NCBI GenBank assembly: GCA_963850765.1
Contig: CAWKMN010000006.1
Coordinates: 372,001-436,000, forward strand
Reading direction: 5' to 3'
DNA: 64,000 bases
DNA from: CAWKMN01 sp963850765
GTDB taxonomy: Bacteria > Chloroflexota > Anaerolineae > Aggregatilineales > Aggregatilineaceae
The notes below the pieces were generated by a model. It was not told the origin of the DNA. It ran no database searches and saw only the letters and a program-made list of their open reading frames with translations. Made by a program: the position numbers and the translations under genes. Shown piece by piece: positions 35,479 to 45,518 of the stretch. The stretch's first letter is position 1, and every line of letters begins with the position of its first letter.

Positions 35479-35955
35479 CTACTTGAGGCTGTCGCGAAAA
35501 ACGGCGATCTGCGCGCTGTGTTCGCGCTTGTGGCCGTAAAAAGCGTACACGATATAGTCATCCAGGGAATATTCCAGACCGTACCAGGGCAGCGTTCCGA
35601 CGGCGGTCCACGTCGCCGCCGGGATGCGCCGGGCCAGGGCCATCGCCTGCGCCTGCGTATCGTTATATTCCGCCAGGACCTCGACTACGGGCCGATTGTG
35701 GCGCTTTTCGGCTTCGATATCGTTGAAGCCCATCGGATCCTTGCCCATCAGCTTCAGATAGGGAGTCTCGCCGCCGTCCAGAAACGAGGACAGCACCTCG
35801 GTCAGCACGTGCTCAAAGGCGGCAAGGTGCCCGATAACATCCTTCACCGACCAGTAGCCGCACACGCCCTCCGTTTCCCAATGCGCCTCGGGCAGCCCAT
35901 CGATCACCGTGCACACCGTCAGGTGCCCATATTTCAGAATATCCGCTGCATTCAT
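35479..35955 (-). CDS. DinB-like metal-dependent protein
   Basis: A 158-residue four-helix protein of the DinB/YfiT superfamily. Probable metal ligands are His in VKDVIGHLAAFEHVL (about residue 47) and the HxxxH of YGHKREHSAQI near the C-terminus (about 144-148). Relatives include thiol S-transferases using bacillithiol or mycothiol. The ATG overlaps the stop of the PIG-L gene by four bases (ATGA), so the two are co-translated. A link to low-molecular-weight thiol chemistry is an inference from the pair. Confidence 0.8.
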   Translation of the reverse strand: MNAADILKYGHLTVCTVIDGLPEAHWETEGVCGYWSVKDVIGHLAAFEHVLTEVLSSFLDGGETPYLKLMGKDPMGFNDIEAEKRHNRPVVEVLAEYNDTQAQAMALARRIPAATWTAVGTLPWYGLEYSLDDYIVYAFYGHKREHSAQIAVFRDSLK

Positions 35956-36776
35956 GATGATACCTCCTGGCGTAAGCCTTCAAAGAGATCGTGTTCGGGT
36001 CTGCGCCCGCCGTTGACCAGACTAAAAGCGCGGTAGTACCACTGCTGCCCCCACAGCGTGATCAACAGATCATCCGGCAGGTGACTCAGTGCGCCGTTGG
36101 ATGGAATCTGCGTCTGATGGCACAGCACCGCTTGCCAGACGGTACGCCAGTGCGATGCGACATCCAGCCAGGTGGTGATCGCCCAGTCGTTCCACCCGAC
36201 CGAGCGCCGCTCGGCCCCGTCGATGGTCATGACCAGTTCGCCGAACACGTCCTCGTACAGCGAAAGCAGACGCGCCGGCGCAGCCATATAATACAGCTTG
36301 GATACCCGGTGTGGCATGGAGCCGTTCCCGGCCGCATAGGTGGGATCGGCGGCACACACAAGCGCCGCCGTGGTGGACTGGCTGATCGCGATATGGTCCG
36401 GGTGGCCGTATGCGCCATCGGGACCAAACGTCACCACCACATGAGGACGGACGCGGCGGATATGCTCGACAATCCGGGCCATCAGTTCGGCCGGATCGGC
36501 CTGATCGAGATCACCGTCCATATAATCGAGAAAATCCACGGTCTGAATCCCCAGGATATGCGCGGCGGCGCGGAGTTCGTTTTCGCGGATCTGGCCCACA
36601 GCGTCCGGGCCCGGATAGGTGACGGGATCCCCGGCCCAACCGCGTTCGCCCCGCGTGGCCGTCACCAGATGGGTCGAGACGCCCTCCGCCGCATATTTTG
36701 CCAGCATGCCCCCATTGCCCAGCAACTCGTCGTCGGGGTGAGCAAGCACGCACATCAGGCGTAAGTTTTCAGTCAC
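35952..36776 (-). CDS. PIG-L family deacetylase
   Basis: A 274-residue LmbE/PIG-L zinc hydrolase. Zinc-binding motif AHPDDELLGNGG (residues 12-23) and the second His pair in YGHPDHIAIS (about 125). The central TRGERGWAGDP block resembles MshB/BshB-type N-acetylglucosaminyl deacetylases. It removes an N-acetyl group from a GlcNAc-linked compound. The start is GTG at 36776 after AGGAGA. The coupled DinB gene strengthens the guess of a sugar-thiol or related detoxification pathway, but the substrate is unproven. Confidence 0.85.
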   Translation of the reverse strand: MTENLRLMCVLAHPDDELLGNGGMLAKYAAEGVSTHLVTATRGERGWAGDPVTYPGPDAVGQIRENELRAAAHILGIQTVDFLDYMDGDLDQADPAELMARIVEHIRRVRPHVVVTFGPDGAYGHPDHIAISQSTTAALVCAADPTYAAGNGSMPHRVSKLYYMAAPARLLSLYEDVFGELVMTIDGAERRSVGWNDWAITTWLDVASHWRTVWQAVLCHQTQIPSNGALSHLPDDLLITLWGQQWYYRAFSLVNGGRRPEHDLFEGLRQEVSS

Positions 36777-36944
36777 AGCCTATCTCTCCTGAGGTACGAC
36801 CAGCACGGGCGTTGGAGAATAATCGGCCCGGCACAGCGTGCAGATAGTGAGTGTGTTCCTGGAGCATTGCGTCGCGAATATTTATGATACTATGTTTAAT
36901 TATAATACTGATCACGCATGGTGCAACGGTCATGAATGTCGTAA

Positions 36945-37026
36945 GAGGGGGTTATCAAGCCCCTACGCCCGGTTCACCGTGGGCCGGTCAGCAACGCAAA
37001 GGGGGCAGGTTTAGAGACCTGCCCCT
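36945..37026. repeat. Two small palindromes upstream of the PIG-L gene
   Basis: GAGGGGGTTATCAAGCCCCTAC near 36945-36964 and GGGGGCAGGT...ACCTGCCCCTGC at 37001-37026, family 2 variants. They lie downstream of the ABC-2 permease gene and may end its transcript. Confidence 0.6.
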
Positions 37027-37045
37027 GCGGAACGCATGAGGGGAT

Positions 37046-37900
37046 TTACTGCGCCGAGTGGCGGCGGAACAGCCATGCGGTGATTGGGATGGAGATGGCA
37101 ATCATCGCCAGTGACCACGCGACAGACAGCCACGCCGAATCGCCCAGCGGCGTGCCGACCAGCCATGCCCGGATCGCGTTGATGGCGTGGGTCATCGGCT
37201 GATTCTCGGCAAACGTGCGGATCGCGGCCGGCATCGTTTCCGTGGGCACGAAGGCGCTGGATACGAAGGTCAGCGGGAAGATCAGCATGAAACCGACCCA
37301 CTGCGCCGCCTCCAGGCTCTTGACGAGCAGCCCCAGGATCGCGGACACCCACGAGATCGCCAGCGTGAAGAGCAGCGCCAGCCCGACGACATACACCCAT
37401 TCGAGGGCACTCGCGTTGGGGCGGAATCCTACCGCGAAACCGGCCACGAGGATGATGATCCCCGAGATGACGTTGCGCACCAGATCCGCCGCGATGTGCC
37501 CGATCACCAGAGCCGTGTTCGCCATCGGCAGCGACCGGAACCGATCGACAATGCCCTCTTTCATATCGACCGCCAGATTGATCGTCGTGTAGTTCGCGCC
37601 AAACGCCAGCGTCTGGATCAGAATCCCGGCGAACAGGTAGTTCGCATAACTCACATCGCCGGTGTCGATGGCTCCGCCCAACACGTAGCGGTTCAGCAGC
37701 ATGAACATGACCGGGAACATGATCAGCGACAGCACCTGATCCAGGCTGCGGAGGATGTGCATAATGCTGCGCTTGGCCATGAGCCACGAATCGGACACCA
37801 GCCAGTAGAGAGCTGAACGGCGTTCGGGCTGCAAGGCGGCCATCAGCGTCATCTCTCGCTTCTCGGCCTGGACGGGCGATTTAAGAGTCATCTCACTCAT
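37046..37900 (-). CDS. ABC-2 type transporter permease (DrrB-like)
   Basis: A 284-residue permease with six helices. It carries the ABC-2 pattern: an amphipathic N-terminal segment (SWLMAKRSIMHILRSLDQVL), YANYLFAGILIQTLAFG, a DMKEGIVDRFRSLPM coupling loop, PLTFVSSAFVPTETMP and QPMTHAINAIRAW. These are the signatures of DrrB-like drug and polyketide exporters. It overlaps the ATPase gene by four bases. Substrate unknown. Confidence 0.9.
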   Translation of the reverse strand: MSEMTLKSPVQAEKREMTLMAALQPERRSALYWLVSDSWLMAKRSIMHILRSLDQVLSLIMFPVMFMLLNRYVLGGAIDTGDVSYANYLFAGILIQTLAFGANYTTINLAVDMKEGIVDRFRSLPMANTALVIGHIAADLVRNVISGIIILVAGFAVGFRPNASALEWVYVVGLALLFTLAISWVSAILGLLVKSLEAAQWVGFMLIFPLTFVSSAFVPTETMPAAIRTFAENQPMTHAINAIRAWLVGTPLGDSAWLSVAWSLAMIAISIPITAWLFRRHSAQ

Positions 37901-38877
37901 TGTTCGATCTCCTCGGTTTCGCGATGTGAGCCACTGCCGGTCAGGAAAAGGAATACATCATCGAGTGTCGGGCGGCGCATGTTCACGCTCTCAACTTCGA
38001 TCTGCGCGTCTTCGAGGCGCTGCAAGATCTGCTTGAGCGTGGCGGCACCATCGGTGGCCGCGATCGTCAGGATCCGCTCTTCGGGGTTCGCCTGCAACTG
38101 CGTCCCATCGGCAGCCTCCTGCGCCTTGGTGAAGCTGCTGTTCTTCGAAATGATCAGATCGACATGTTCTGCGCCGACGCGGGCTTTGAGGGTATTCTTA
38201 TCACCTTCCGCGATCACCTTGCCCTCGTCGATCACCACGATCCAATCGGCCAGATGATCGGCCTCGTCCATGTACTGAGTGGTGAGCAGAATCGTCGCGC
38301 CGCTGTTCGCCAGATCCTTGATCAGCGCCCACATCGCCAGCCGGCTGCGCGGATCCAGGCCGGTGGTTGGCTCATCCAGAAAGATGATGGGCGGGGCGGC
38401 GATGAGGCTCATCGCGAGATCCAGGCGGCGTTTCATACCACCGGAGTAGGTTTTCACCGGACGGCGCGCGGCATCAACCAGATCAAACTGCTCCAACAAC
38501 TCCCTTGTGCGGCGCTTCGTATCCTCGCGGCTCAGGCGGTAAAGCCGGCCGAGCATCAGCAGGTTCTCTTCGGCAGTCAGATATGGATCCACCGCCGCGA
38601 ATTGGCCCGTCAGGCCGATGCTGCCGCGAACGTCGCAGTCCTGCTTCACGACGTCGTAGCCGTTCACCTGAGCTTCGCCACCATCAGGCGACAGCAGAGT
38701 GCTCAGGATGCGAATGGTCGTGGTTTTGCCGGCCCCATTGGGCCCAAGCAGCGCCAGGATCGAGCCGCGCCGGACACTGAAGTTAATGCCATGCAGCACC
38801 TTCAGATCTTTGAACGACTTCTGGAGATCCTTGACTACAATGGCGTTGTCTGCCGCGTGGAATGCTTTGCTTTCCAT
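37897..38877 (-). CDS. ABC transporter ATPase (DrrA-like)
   Basis: A 326-residue ATPase: Walker A GPNGAGKTT, signature YSGGMKRRLDLAMSL, Walker B IIFLDEPTTGLD, H-loop TTQYMDEADHL. The DrrA-type C-terminal domain (about 225-320) ends with RPTLDDVFLFLTGS. A binding site (GGAGGT) precedes the ATG. It works with the permease encoded downstream in drug or lipid export. Confidence 0.92.
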   Translation of the reverse strand: MESKAFHAADNAIVVKDLQKSFKDLKVLHGINFSVRRGSILALLGPNGAGKTTTIRILSTLLSPDGGEAQVNGYDVVKQDCDVRGSIGLTGQFAAVDPYLTAEENLLMLGRLYRLSREDTKRRTRELLEQFDLVDAARRPVKTYSGGMKRRLDLAMSLIAAPPIIFLDEPTTGLDPRSRLAMWALIKDLANSGATILLTTQYMDEADHLADWIVVIDEGKVIAEGDKNTLKARVGAEHVDLIISKNSSFTKAQEAADGTQLQANPEERILTIAATDGAATLKQILQRLEDAQIEVESVNMRRPTLDDVFLFLTGSGSHRETEEIEQ

Positions 38878-39132
38878 AGAGTGACCTCCGTTACCTTACC
38901 TTGACGATAGTGTACATTTGTTCTGCTTGAAGGGAGGATGAATTCTGCACAAGTGTTCACCTTGTTAAAGACCAGAGCGTTATGGTCCAGCCGTGATGTT
39001 CAGGAAAGAATCCGGGAGAGCATTGGTTCGGGAGAGACAAACAACCAGAGCAGGAACATCATCAATCCTCAGTTTGACAGCGTTGGCGGTCGCGGTTTTT
39101 TCAGCTAAACGGCTGGATGCGAGTGTGACTCA

Positions 39133-39321
39133 CTAACACCCCGAGACCTCGGCTGCCGTGCGGGTCTGGCGCTGCATGGCAGGGCGACGAACCACAAACA
39201 ACTTGCGCAGTGCGGCAAAATTGAGCGTGGGCCGCACGAAGGATGTTTCGTGACGGGCCTGCAACTGCTGCTCATTCTGGATCCGGGTGCGCTCGGTCAG
39301 AGGACTCATCGGTGCAAACAT
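39133..39321 (-). CDS. Small basic hypothetical protein
   Basis: A 62-residue basic protein (MFAPMSPLTERTRIQNEQQLQ...). The main support is a good AAGGAG eight bases before the ATG and a separate intergenic setting. No family or membrane segment is visible. Confidence 0.45.
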   Translation of the reverse strand: MFAPMSPLTERTRIQNEQQLQARHETSFVRPTLNFAALRKLFVVRRPAMQRQTRTAAEVSGC

Positions 39322-39746
39322 GGTGGTTACTCCTTATACTGCCTCGTTCGTTTATAACCTCCCTAGTATACGAAACCCTGAAGAGTCGTTCACCTGCCGA
39401 AAGATAGGTTGTGAGGTTGGTTTTTGGGGCTTTCCATGATACAAGGTACACCACGGACGATGGGTCGGGCGACCCAGTGGGTCGCTTTGGGCGGGTTTGT
39501 TAACCCGCCCCTACATACAAGACGCGCTCCCCCTCTCTGGCTGTGCCGAAGAGGGGGCCGGCTTTCAGGGGTAGGTTATTTATGCTTGGTGCTGGGCATG
39601 GTTTACCCCTATCCCCCACCCCCTGTCCCCGCACGCGGAGAAAGGGGCGCGTCGGAAGTCCCTCTCCGCGTACGGGGAGGGATATAGGGAGGGGTAAACT
39701 ACCCGGAAAGCATCCCAGCTTATTCCAGAAGCGTTACGCCCAGTCG
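39322..39746. repeat. 425-base gap with family 2 and family 3 palindromes
   Basis: A family 2 palindrome (39489-39514) and a long family 3 element (39602-39703, TACCCCTATCCCCCACC...GGAGGGGTA) lie downstream of the giant aminotransferase/PEPC-like gene. No gene is seen. Confidence 0.65.
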
Positions 39747-42700
39747 TTACCCGTTTTCGCCGGCCAGCCGGGCGATCTGAAGCACGCAGTGGCGGAACAA
39801 ATTCTGCTTTTCCAGGGGGAGCGCGCTCTCCTCGATATGCGCGATGCGTTCCACATCGTTCATCGCCCGGATGATGCTGACCGGCATCTCGAGGTTGCCA
39901 TCGGTGAATGAACTCAGATATTCGAGGGCGCCGATCAGAAAATCGCGCATCTCGTCATCGGCGCGGGCGGTGCGGAAGAAGCCCGCCAGGATCGGAGACA
40001 GCTTGGCCCCGCGCAGCGCGGGCGGCGTCGCGCTGAAGGAGCGCGTCGAGGCAAACGCATACAGTGCCGTGGCGAGTTCGGCGAAACTTCGCACCCGCTG
40101 CGTGATCGATTCACCGAATTCACCCCAGATGATCGAGCGCCAGACGTGGATCTGCTGGGGCACGCGGAGCAGCCGGCTGACCTCGTCCCGCCAGTCGTCC
40201 GCGATGGTGCCGGATACTCGTTCCAGCATCGTCTCGATATCGGTGTTGAACAGGTCCCTTTGCAGCAGCACGGCGAGATCGGGCCGGAGCGTCGGGAGAA
40301 GATCGGGGATAAAGACGCCGTTGGAGAAAAATTCACTGACATTCACGCCGTGGCAGCGCAAAAGTTCCTGCTGGAACAGCGGCAAATAGCGCTGTAAGGC
40401 GTCGTTATCCTCGCGCAGGGCCACAAACGCCGAATTGCCCGCCGGGAACGCCGTTTCGATCGTCCGCAGGAATTCACCCTTACGATCCTGGTAGACGCGC
40501 AGCGTGTTCAGAATCTCGTACACGGGCAGATGCGGCAGCAGGCGTTCCGCGATCATGCGCTCCTGCTCGGCCGGCACGAAGGCTTTTTGCGCAAAGCGTT
40601 CCAGCGCGCGGAACAACCCGGTCGTAAGCTGGTTGATGCCCAGCACCGCGGTTTGTGCCTGGTTGTGCGCGATCGCCCGCAGCAGGCTGCCCTGCTTCGC
40701 CAGCGGGATGATTTCGGCGATATTCGCGAGGATCCGCTGGCCGCGCTCGGCCCCAGTGCCCAGCGGTGCGCCGGCTGGTCGGACGGTCGCGCAGTTGCGG
40801 CACCGACCGCCCGATGAAATAGGAGATGATGTGGATGCCGAGCACGTCTTCTTCGCGGCCGTAGAGGATATGCCGGAAGCTGTCGGTCAGTTCTTCGAGG
40901 AACTCCTCGTAAAGCGCGTCTTTGGTCCCGATCGTCAGGCGTTCCAGCTCCTGCAAGCTGCGGCTCTGCGCGACCAGACGGCTCTCCCCGGCCATTTCCG
41001 GCCGCGCGGATCAGATCCTCGCGGTGGATCTGCTGCGATTCGCGCACGTGATAGAGCAGGCTGACCAAATCCTGCACCGGCAGGAAGCGCAGCTGTTCCG
41101 ACAGGTTGCTCTGAAACGTCCGCAGCTCGCCGCCCAGGAAAACCCCCTGCAACGGAGTCACCGCGTAGGCCGTGCTTTTGCGTGCGGCGGGCAGCAGGTG
41201 CTCGGAGAAACGATGCTTGTTATGGGCGGAGTTCTGGAAGGCATGTTCGCCGGCCACCAGCGAATAGTACCCTCCCTGGCGCTGCATCGGCTCGCCGCTG
41301 CCCATTTTGATCCGCACCGATTCCGCGACGCCGTGTTCCGCCAGCCACGACTGCACATCATACTTGGCTTTCCTGTACAGAAAGGCAGCCGTCGCCTGGC
41401 TGACCTGCTGGCTCAGGTCGGAGCCGGCGATAAACACCTCGGGGATGATTTCGGTAAAACGCTCCTGCGGCGACTGGGCGGTGTGGCGGCTTTGCGTCGC
41501 GTAATCCCAGACCTGATCGAGATAGGCGCGGATATTCTGGACGGACTCGATCGCTTCAAACAGGGGGATCAGCCAGATCGACGGCAGATCAGACGATGGA
41601 TGCTCCCGGTGCGCCTGCTCCAGCTGGGTGCGCATCTTCCGGTCGAGCGAGATCAGCGTCTCCGGCCGGGTGGACAGGCTGATCTGCATCGCCAGCGCCA
41701 TGCCCGGATTGCCGTACTTGCCCGAGATGGTGTTGATCTCGTGCATATTGTAGACGGTCGTATCGATGGCGAACGAGTCCCGCGCGGTGATCATCGACTG
41801 CTGGATGCGCGGCGTGATGACGACCCGCTGCAAAATATCCTGATACGCCACGACTTCGCGCAGCAGGCGCTCGGACGAGCGGTTCATCTGGATGGCCGGG
41901 ATCAGGGCGTGCAGCTGCTTGCGAAGCTGCTTGTTCAGCGCGAAGTAGTATTCAAGCGTCTTGCGCCGCTCCTGCCGCAGCTCGAACATCTTCTGTTCGT
42001 AGCGGTCGTTGTGCTGCCACAGCACTTTCGCCGGGATCGCGGCGCAGATGCAGCCGCGTCGTGATGCGCTGCACCGGCGTGGTCTCGACCGAAAACGGCA
42101 GAATACCCCGATAGCGCCGTTCGAGTTGGTGCGTCAGTTGGGTGATCTCATTCAGCAGTTCGGTGAAGCGCTGGTTGCGCTGCGCCAGCCGATCCAGTTC
42201 GGACAGCAGGTCGGGACTCACCGTGATGTCCGAGATCCACCTGCCGCAGGATGCCGAGAATACGCGCCATGCGCCGCACGTTTTCCATCACCACGGCCGC
42301 GGCCAACTGGTGCCCCTGGCCCGATGGCCGGTTGCTGCCGTCCCAGTCGCTCCAGAAGGACAGGAACGAGGTCAGCGAGGTGTCGGTAAACAGTTCGGTA
42401 TACTGCTCGCCCGCGGTCAGGGCCGCGAGATCGAGCAGGATTTCGTCGGCCTCCTGCCGTGATGACACGCTGACATTCAGCCCCAGATACTCCTTGCAGC
42501 AGTTCCTGCGCCGCCTGTTCGATCGAGCGCGGCTGCGACCGGCTCTCCGGCGATCAGCGCTTTGAGAATCGCATCCAGGGCCAATTCGGCTTGCAGCGAA
42601 TACATCTGCGTCGGGTGTACCGTCCGGTCGTAGGAGCGCAGCCGGAAAAGCTCCTGGCGGCGCGGCAGCGAATCCTTCATGAATTCCCGATCAAGCCGTT

Positions 42701-45373
42701 CGGCCAGCCGTTTGCCGCCATCGCCCAACGCCTGCCGCATCAACTCGTCGTTGACGAGCGCGCGATCGAGCAGCCGCGTGCGGAACAGATCCAGCCGTTC
42801 GGGCGCATAGTGCTGCACAAACTCGCGGCGGACCTGTTCGGCGTCCAGCAGGGGCATCGCCATCAGGCGGCGGCCCGCCCGGCTGTTCAGCGCCTGCTGC
42901 ACGATGCGCTCGGTGATGGCGTCGATGGCATGCGCCAGTTCGGACGACCGCACGCCCTGCCCGAGTCGATCGGGCGGAAGGCCAACTGCTTGCGGTTATA
43001 GCGCGCGTCCTCGTTGGCGATCAGGCGGTTCAGATCGATCAGCAGGCGGCGGGTCTTCGCCAGCAGTGATTTCGGCATTGTCCACACCGCCCAGCGTCAG
43101 GCGGAACGTCGTCCGGCCGGTTTCAAAACCCTTCTCGGTGCGCGCGAACGTCGCCAGCGGCAGCAGGCCGATGCCGCGCCGCGCCAGCGATGCCGACAGC
43201 CAGTCCAGCGACAGGCCGGCCGGCAGCTTCCTGACGTGCAGCAGCGGATACATGCTCCCCACCGGCGGGATAATCGACCAGCCCGAACGGATTGCGATCC
43301 GGCGGCAGATTTTCCACCGCCGCCAGCAGGGCGCGCGTCCGTTCGGCAAAAATGGCGTTGCGCAGATGCCAGTAGGTCCGCACCGCCTGCGTCGTCCCGC
43401 GATAGAACAGGTAGCAGATCAGCACGGCGGCGATATTGGGCCGGATCTGCCGGTTGATCGCCTCAAAGCGCTCCCGCAGCGCCTCATCACGGATCTCGAC
43501 CACGGCCAGCCGCGCCCCCGCCAGACAATCGGTCTTCGACATGGAGTGAACGGTAATCACCCGGTCGGCATGGTGCTCGTCGGCAATACCCAGCCACACC
43601 AGTTCCGACGCCAACTGGCGGATCGTCTTGATCTCGGGCAGATCATCGACCGGCGCGACGTTCTGGTAGGCCAGATCGTCGATGATATAAATGTTGTGTT
43701 CGAGGCAGTAGGTGATGAGCTTTTGAACCGCTTCCTGCTGGAAAACGCGGCCCGTGGCATTGTGCGGGTTATTGAGCGCGATCGCGCCGTCGCTGCTGCC
43801 ACGCCGGATCCCGCCGGCAGAGGTCCTCCACCTTGTCGATCATGGCCTCGGCGTCCAGTTCCAGCGACTCGGTCAGCGGCACGGCGTGGACCTTGGGGAA
43901 GCACTGCTCGTAGGACCAGCTCAGATCCGGGATCACGACTTCGGTGATGCCGCAGTGAAAGCCCAGGATGCCCAGCGCCGAACGCGATGATCCGCTCACG
44001 ACCGTACACGCTTCCGGCTGATACTGCGGCTGGTGTCTGACAAACACGCTCAGGTAGCTGCGCAGCAGCGCCTCGACGGTTTCCTCCCGGTGCAGGTTCT
44101 CGACCAGCCGATCGAGCAGTTCGCGCACCTCGATCCCGGCGAACTCGTCCAGCACATGCGCCTTCCACGCACTCTGAATCCGCCGGGCAAACAGCGCGCT
44201 TTTCTCTTCCAGCATCCGCAGCGAATGCTCCAATGTCTGGTTGTGGACATTGAGCAGTTCGTCCAGGTGCTGGCCCACCTGTTCGGCCAGATGGGGCAGC
44301 GCCGTTAAGGTCGCGCCATTGATCGCCACCCCCTCGAATGGGGGCCGCGCCTGCGGGATCGAGGGCGCGGCGTCCTGCGGGGGGCCGGCTAATTTCTGGT
44401 CGAGCAAAAAGGACAGGAACTCCACCTCGGAGGCAGACGGCGTTCCCTTGAGATTAAAATGCACATTCTCGATCGCGCTCAGAAAATCCGCATTGCCCAC
44501 CATAAACACGGTCGGCAGGGCGTGCAGCTGCGGCGAAAAGATCGCGGGTGTCAGCAGCCGGATCACGCGCTGCACCAGTTTGGCTTCGCGAGCGAGCGAG
44601 AGATGGTTAGGCGCGTTGTTCGCCTCGACAAAAAACAGCGGCCGGTCCACGCTCAGCAGGCGCAGCCGGCGTCGGGTCACTTCGCCGGGGATACCGCCCA
44701 GCACCAGAAACGTCGGCGTCTGAGCCTGATCGATCAGACATTGTTCAATACGTTGGTAGGCAAGCTGTTCATCGGATGGCAGGTCCTCAAACAGCAGACC
44801 GGGGAGCGCCATAAAGTGCGGCAGCAGATCGACGTCGTAACACAGGATGCGAGCGGGCAGCGTCTCCAGGCGCGACGACAGCGTGAACAGGACCACGCGC
44901 AGCGCCTCCTGCATCCCGCCCGAGGCCAGGATCAGTTCCCGGCGGCCGGACTTTTCCCCGTTATCGTAGTACAGGGCTTCCTGCTGATGCTCGATCCACG
45001 AGCAGAACGCTTTGATCAGCGCATGGGGCGCTTTGGAAGAATATCCTCCGCGCGGCATGTAGGGGGCGCTCTTCTGGATGGTGCGGATCAGAAACTCAAG
45101 CTTGGGTTTGTCAGCGGCGTCCCATCCCAGAAATTCCAGGATCGCCTCTGGGTCGGCGTCGTTCAACTCCTCCTGCCCAATGTCGATGCCAAGCGCCGTG
45201 CGCAGAAACGCGGACGACAGGCGCGGATCTTGCAGCGGGTTCCCGATGTGGAAATTGATACGCTCCTCGGGCGGAACCGGCGCGGCGGCGGTCGTTTCGC
45301 TGACTTCGGAAACACGCGCGGCGCGGACGGGTCTCAGCCGGAAAAGGGCCATGGGATCGGGCAGGTGGGGCAT
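39747..45373 (-). CDS. Aminotransferase fused to a degenerate PEP-carboxylase-like domain, ten frame breaks
   Basis: Reconstructed length about 1872 residues. Residues about 90-760 form a fold type I aminotransferase: NNPHNATGRVF (about 532), DDLAYQN, PLP lysine in SMSKTDCLAG (about 611), and FRLTLGG (about 755). Residues about 800-1870 follow the motif order of PEP carboxylase: TVHPTQ (for HPTE, about 919), FWSDWDGSN (for GGDRDGNP), IPLFEAIESV, FIAGSDLSQQ (for GYSDSxKD), MGSGEPMQRQGG (for HGRGGSxGRGG), LRAIAHNQAQT (for LRAIPWxxxWTQ). The catalytic Lys and Arg residues are lost. Frame changes lie near 43811, 43258, 43071, 42956, 42540, 42500, 42230, 42031, 40998 and 40777; the protein resumes at each. 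Either a decaying gene or sequence errors. Confidence 0.75.
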
Positions 45374-45444
45374 GGGTTGGCGCTCGCTTGAACCTTGTTA
45401 CGAGGCGGGCAGGCTTACAACCTATCTGTCAATTGCTGTCATCC

Positions 45445-45472
45445 GTAGGGGCGTATTGCGATACGCCCCTAC
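45445..45472. repeat. Family 1 palindrome
   Basis: Same 28-base design as 300-327 with one central change (TTGCG for TTGCA). It lies between the SPFH gene and the aminotransferase/PEPC-like gene. Confidence 0.85.
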
Positions 45473-45518
45473 AAAAACGAATTTCTGGATAGATCCTTAT
45501 GCTCTCCCTCGCCTCGAC

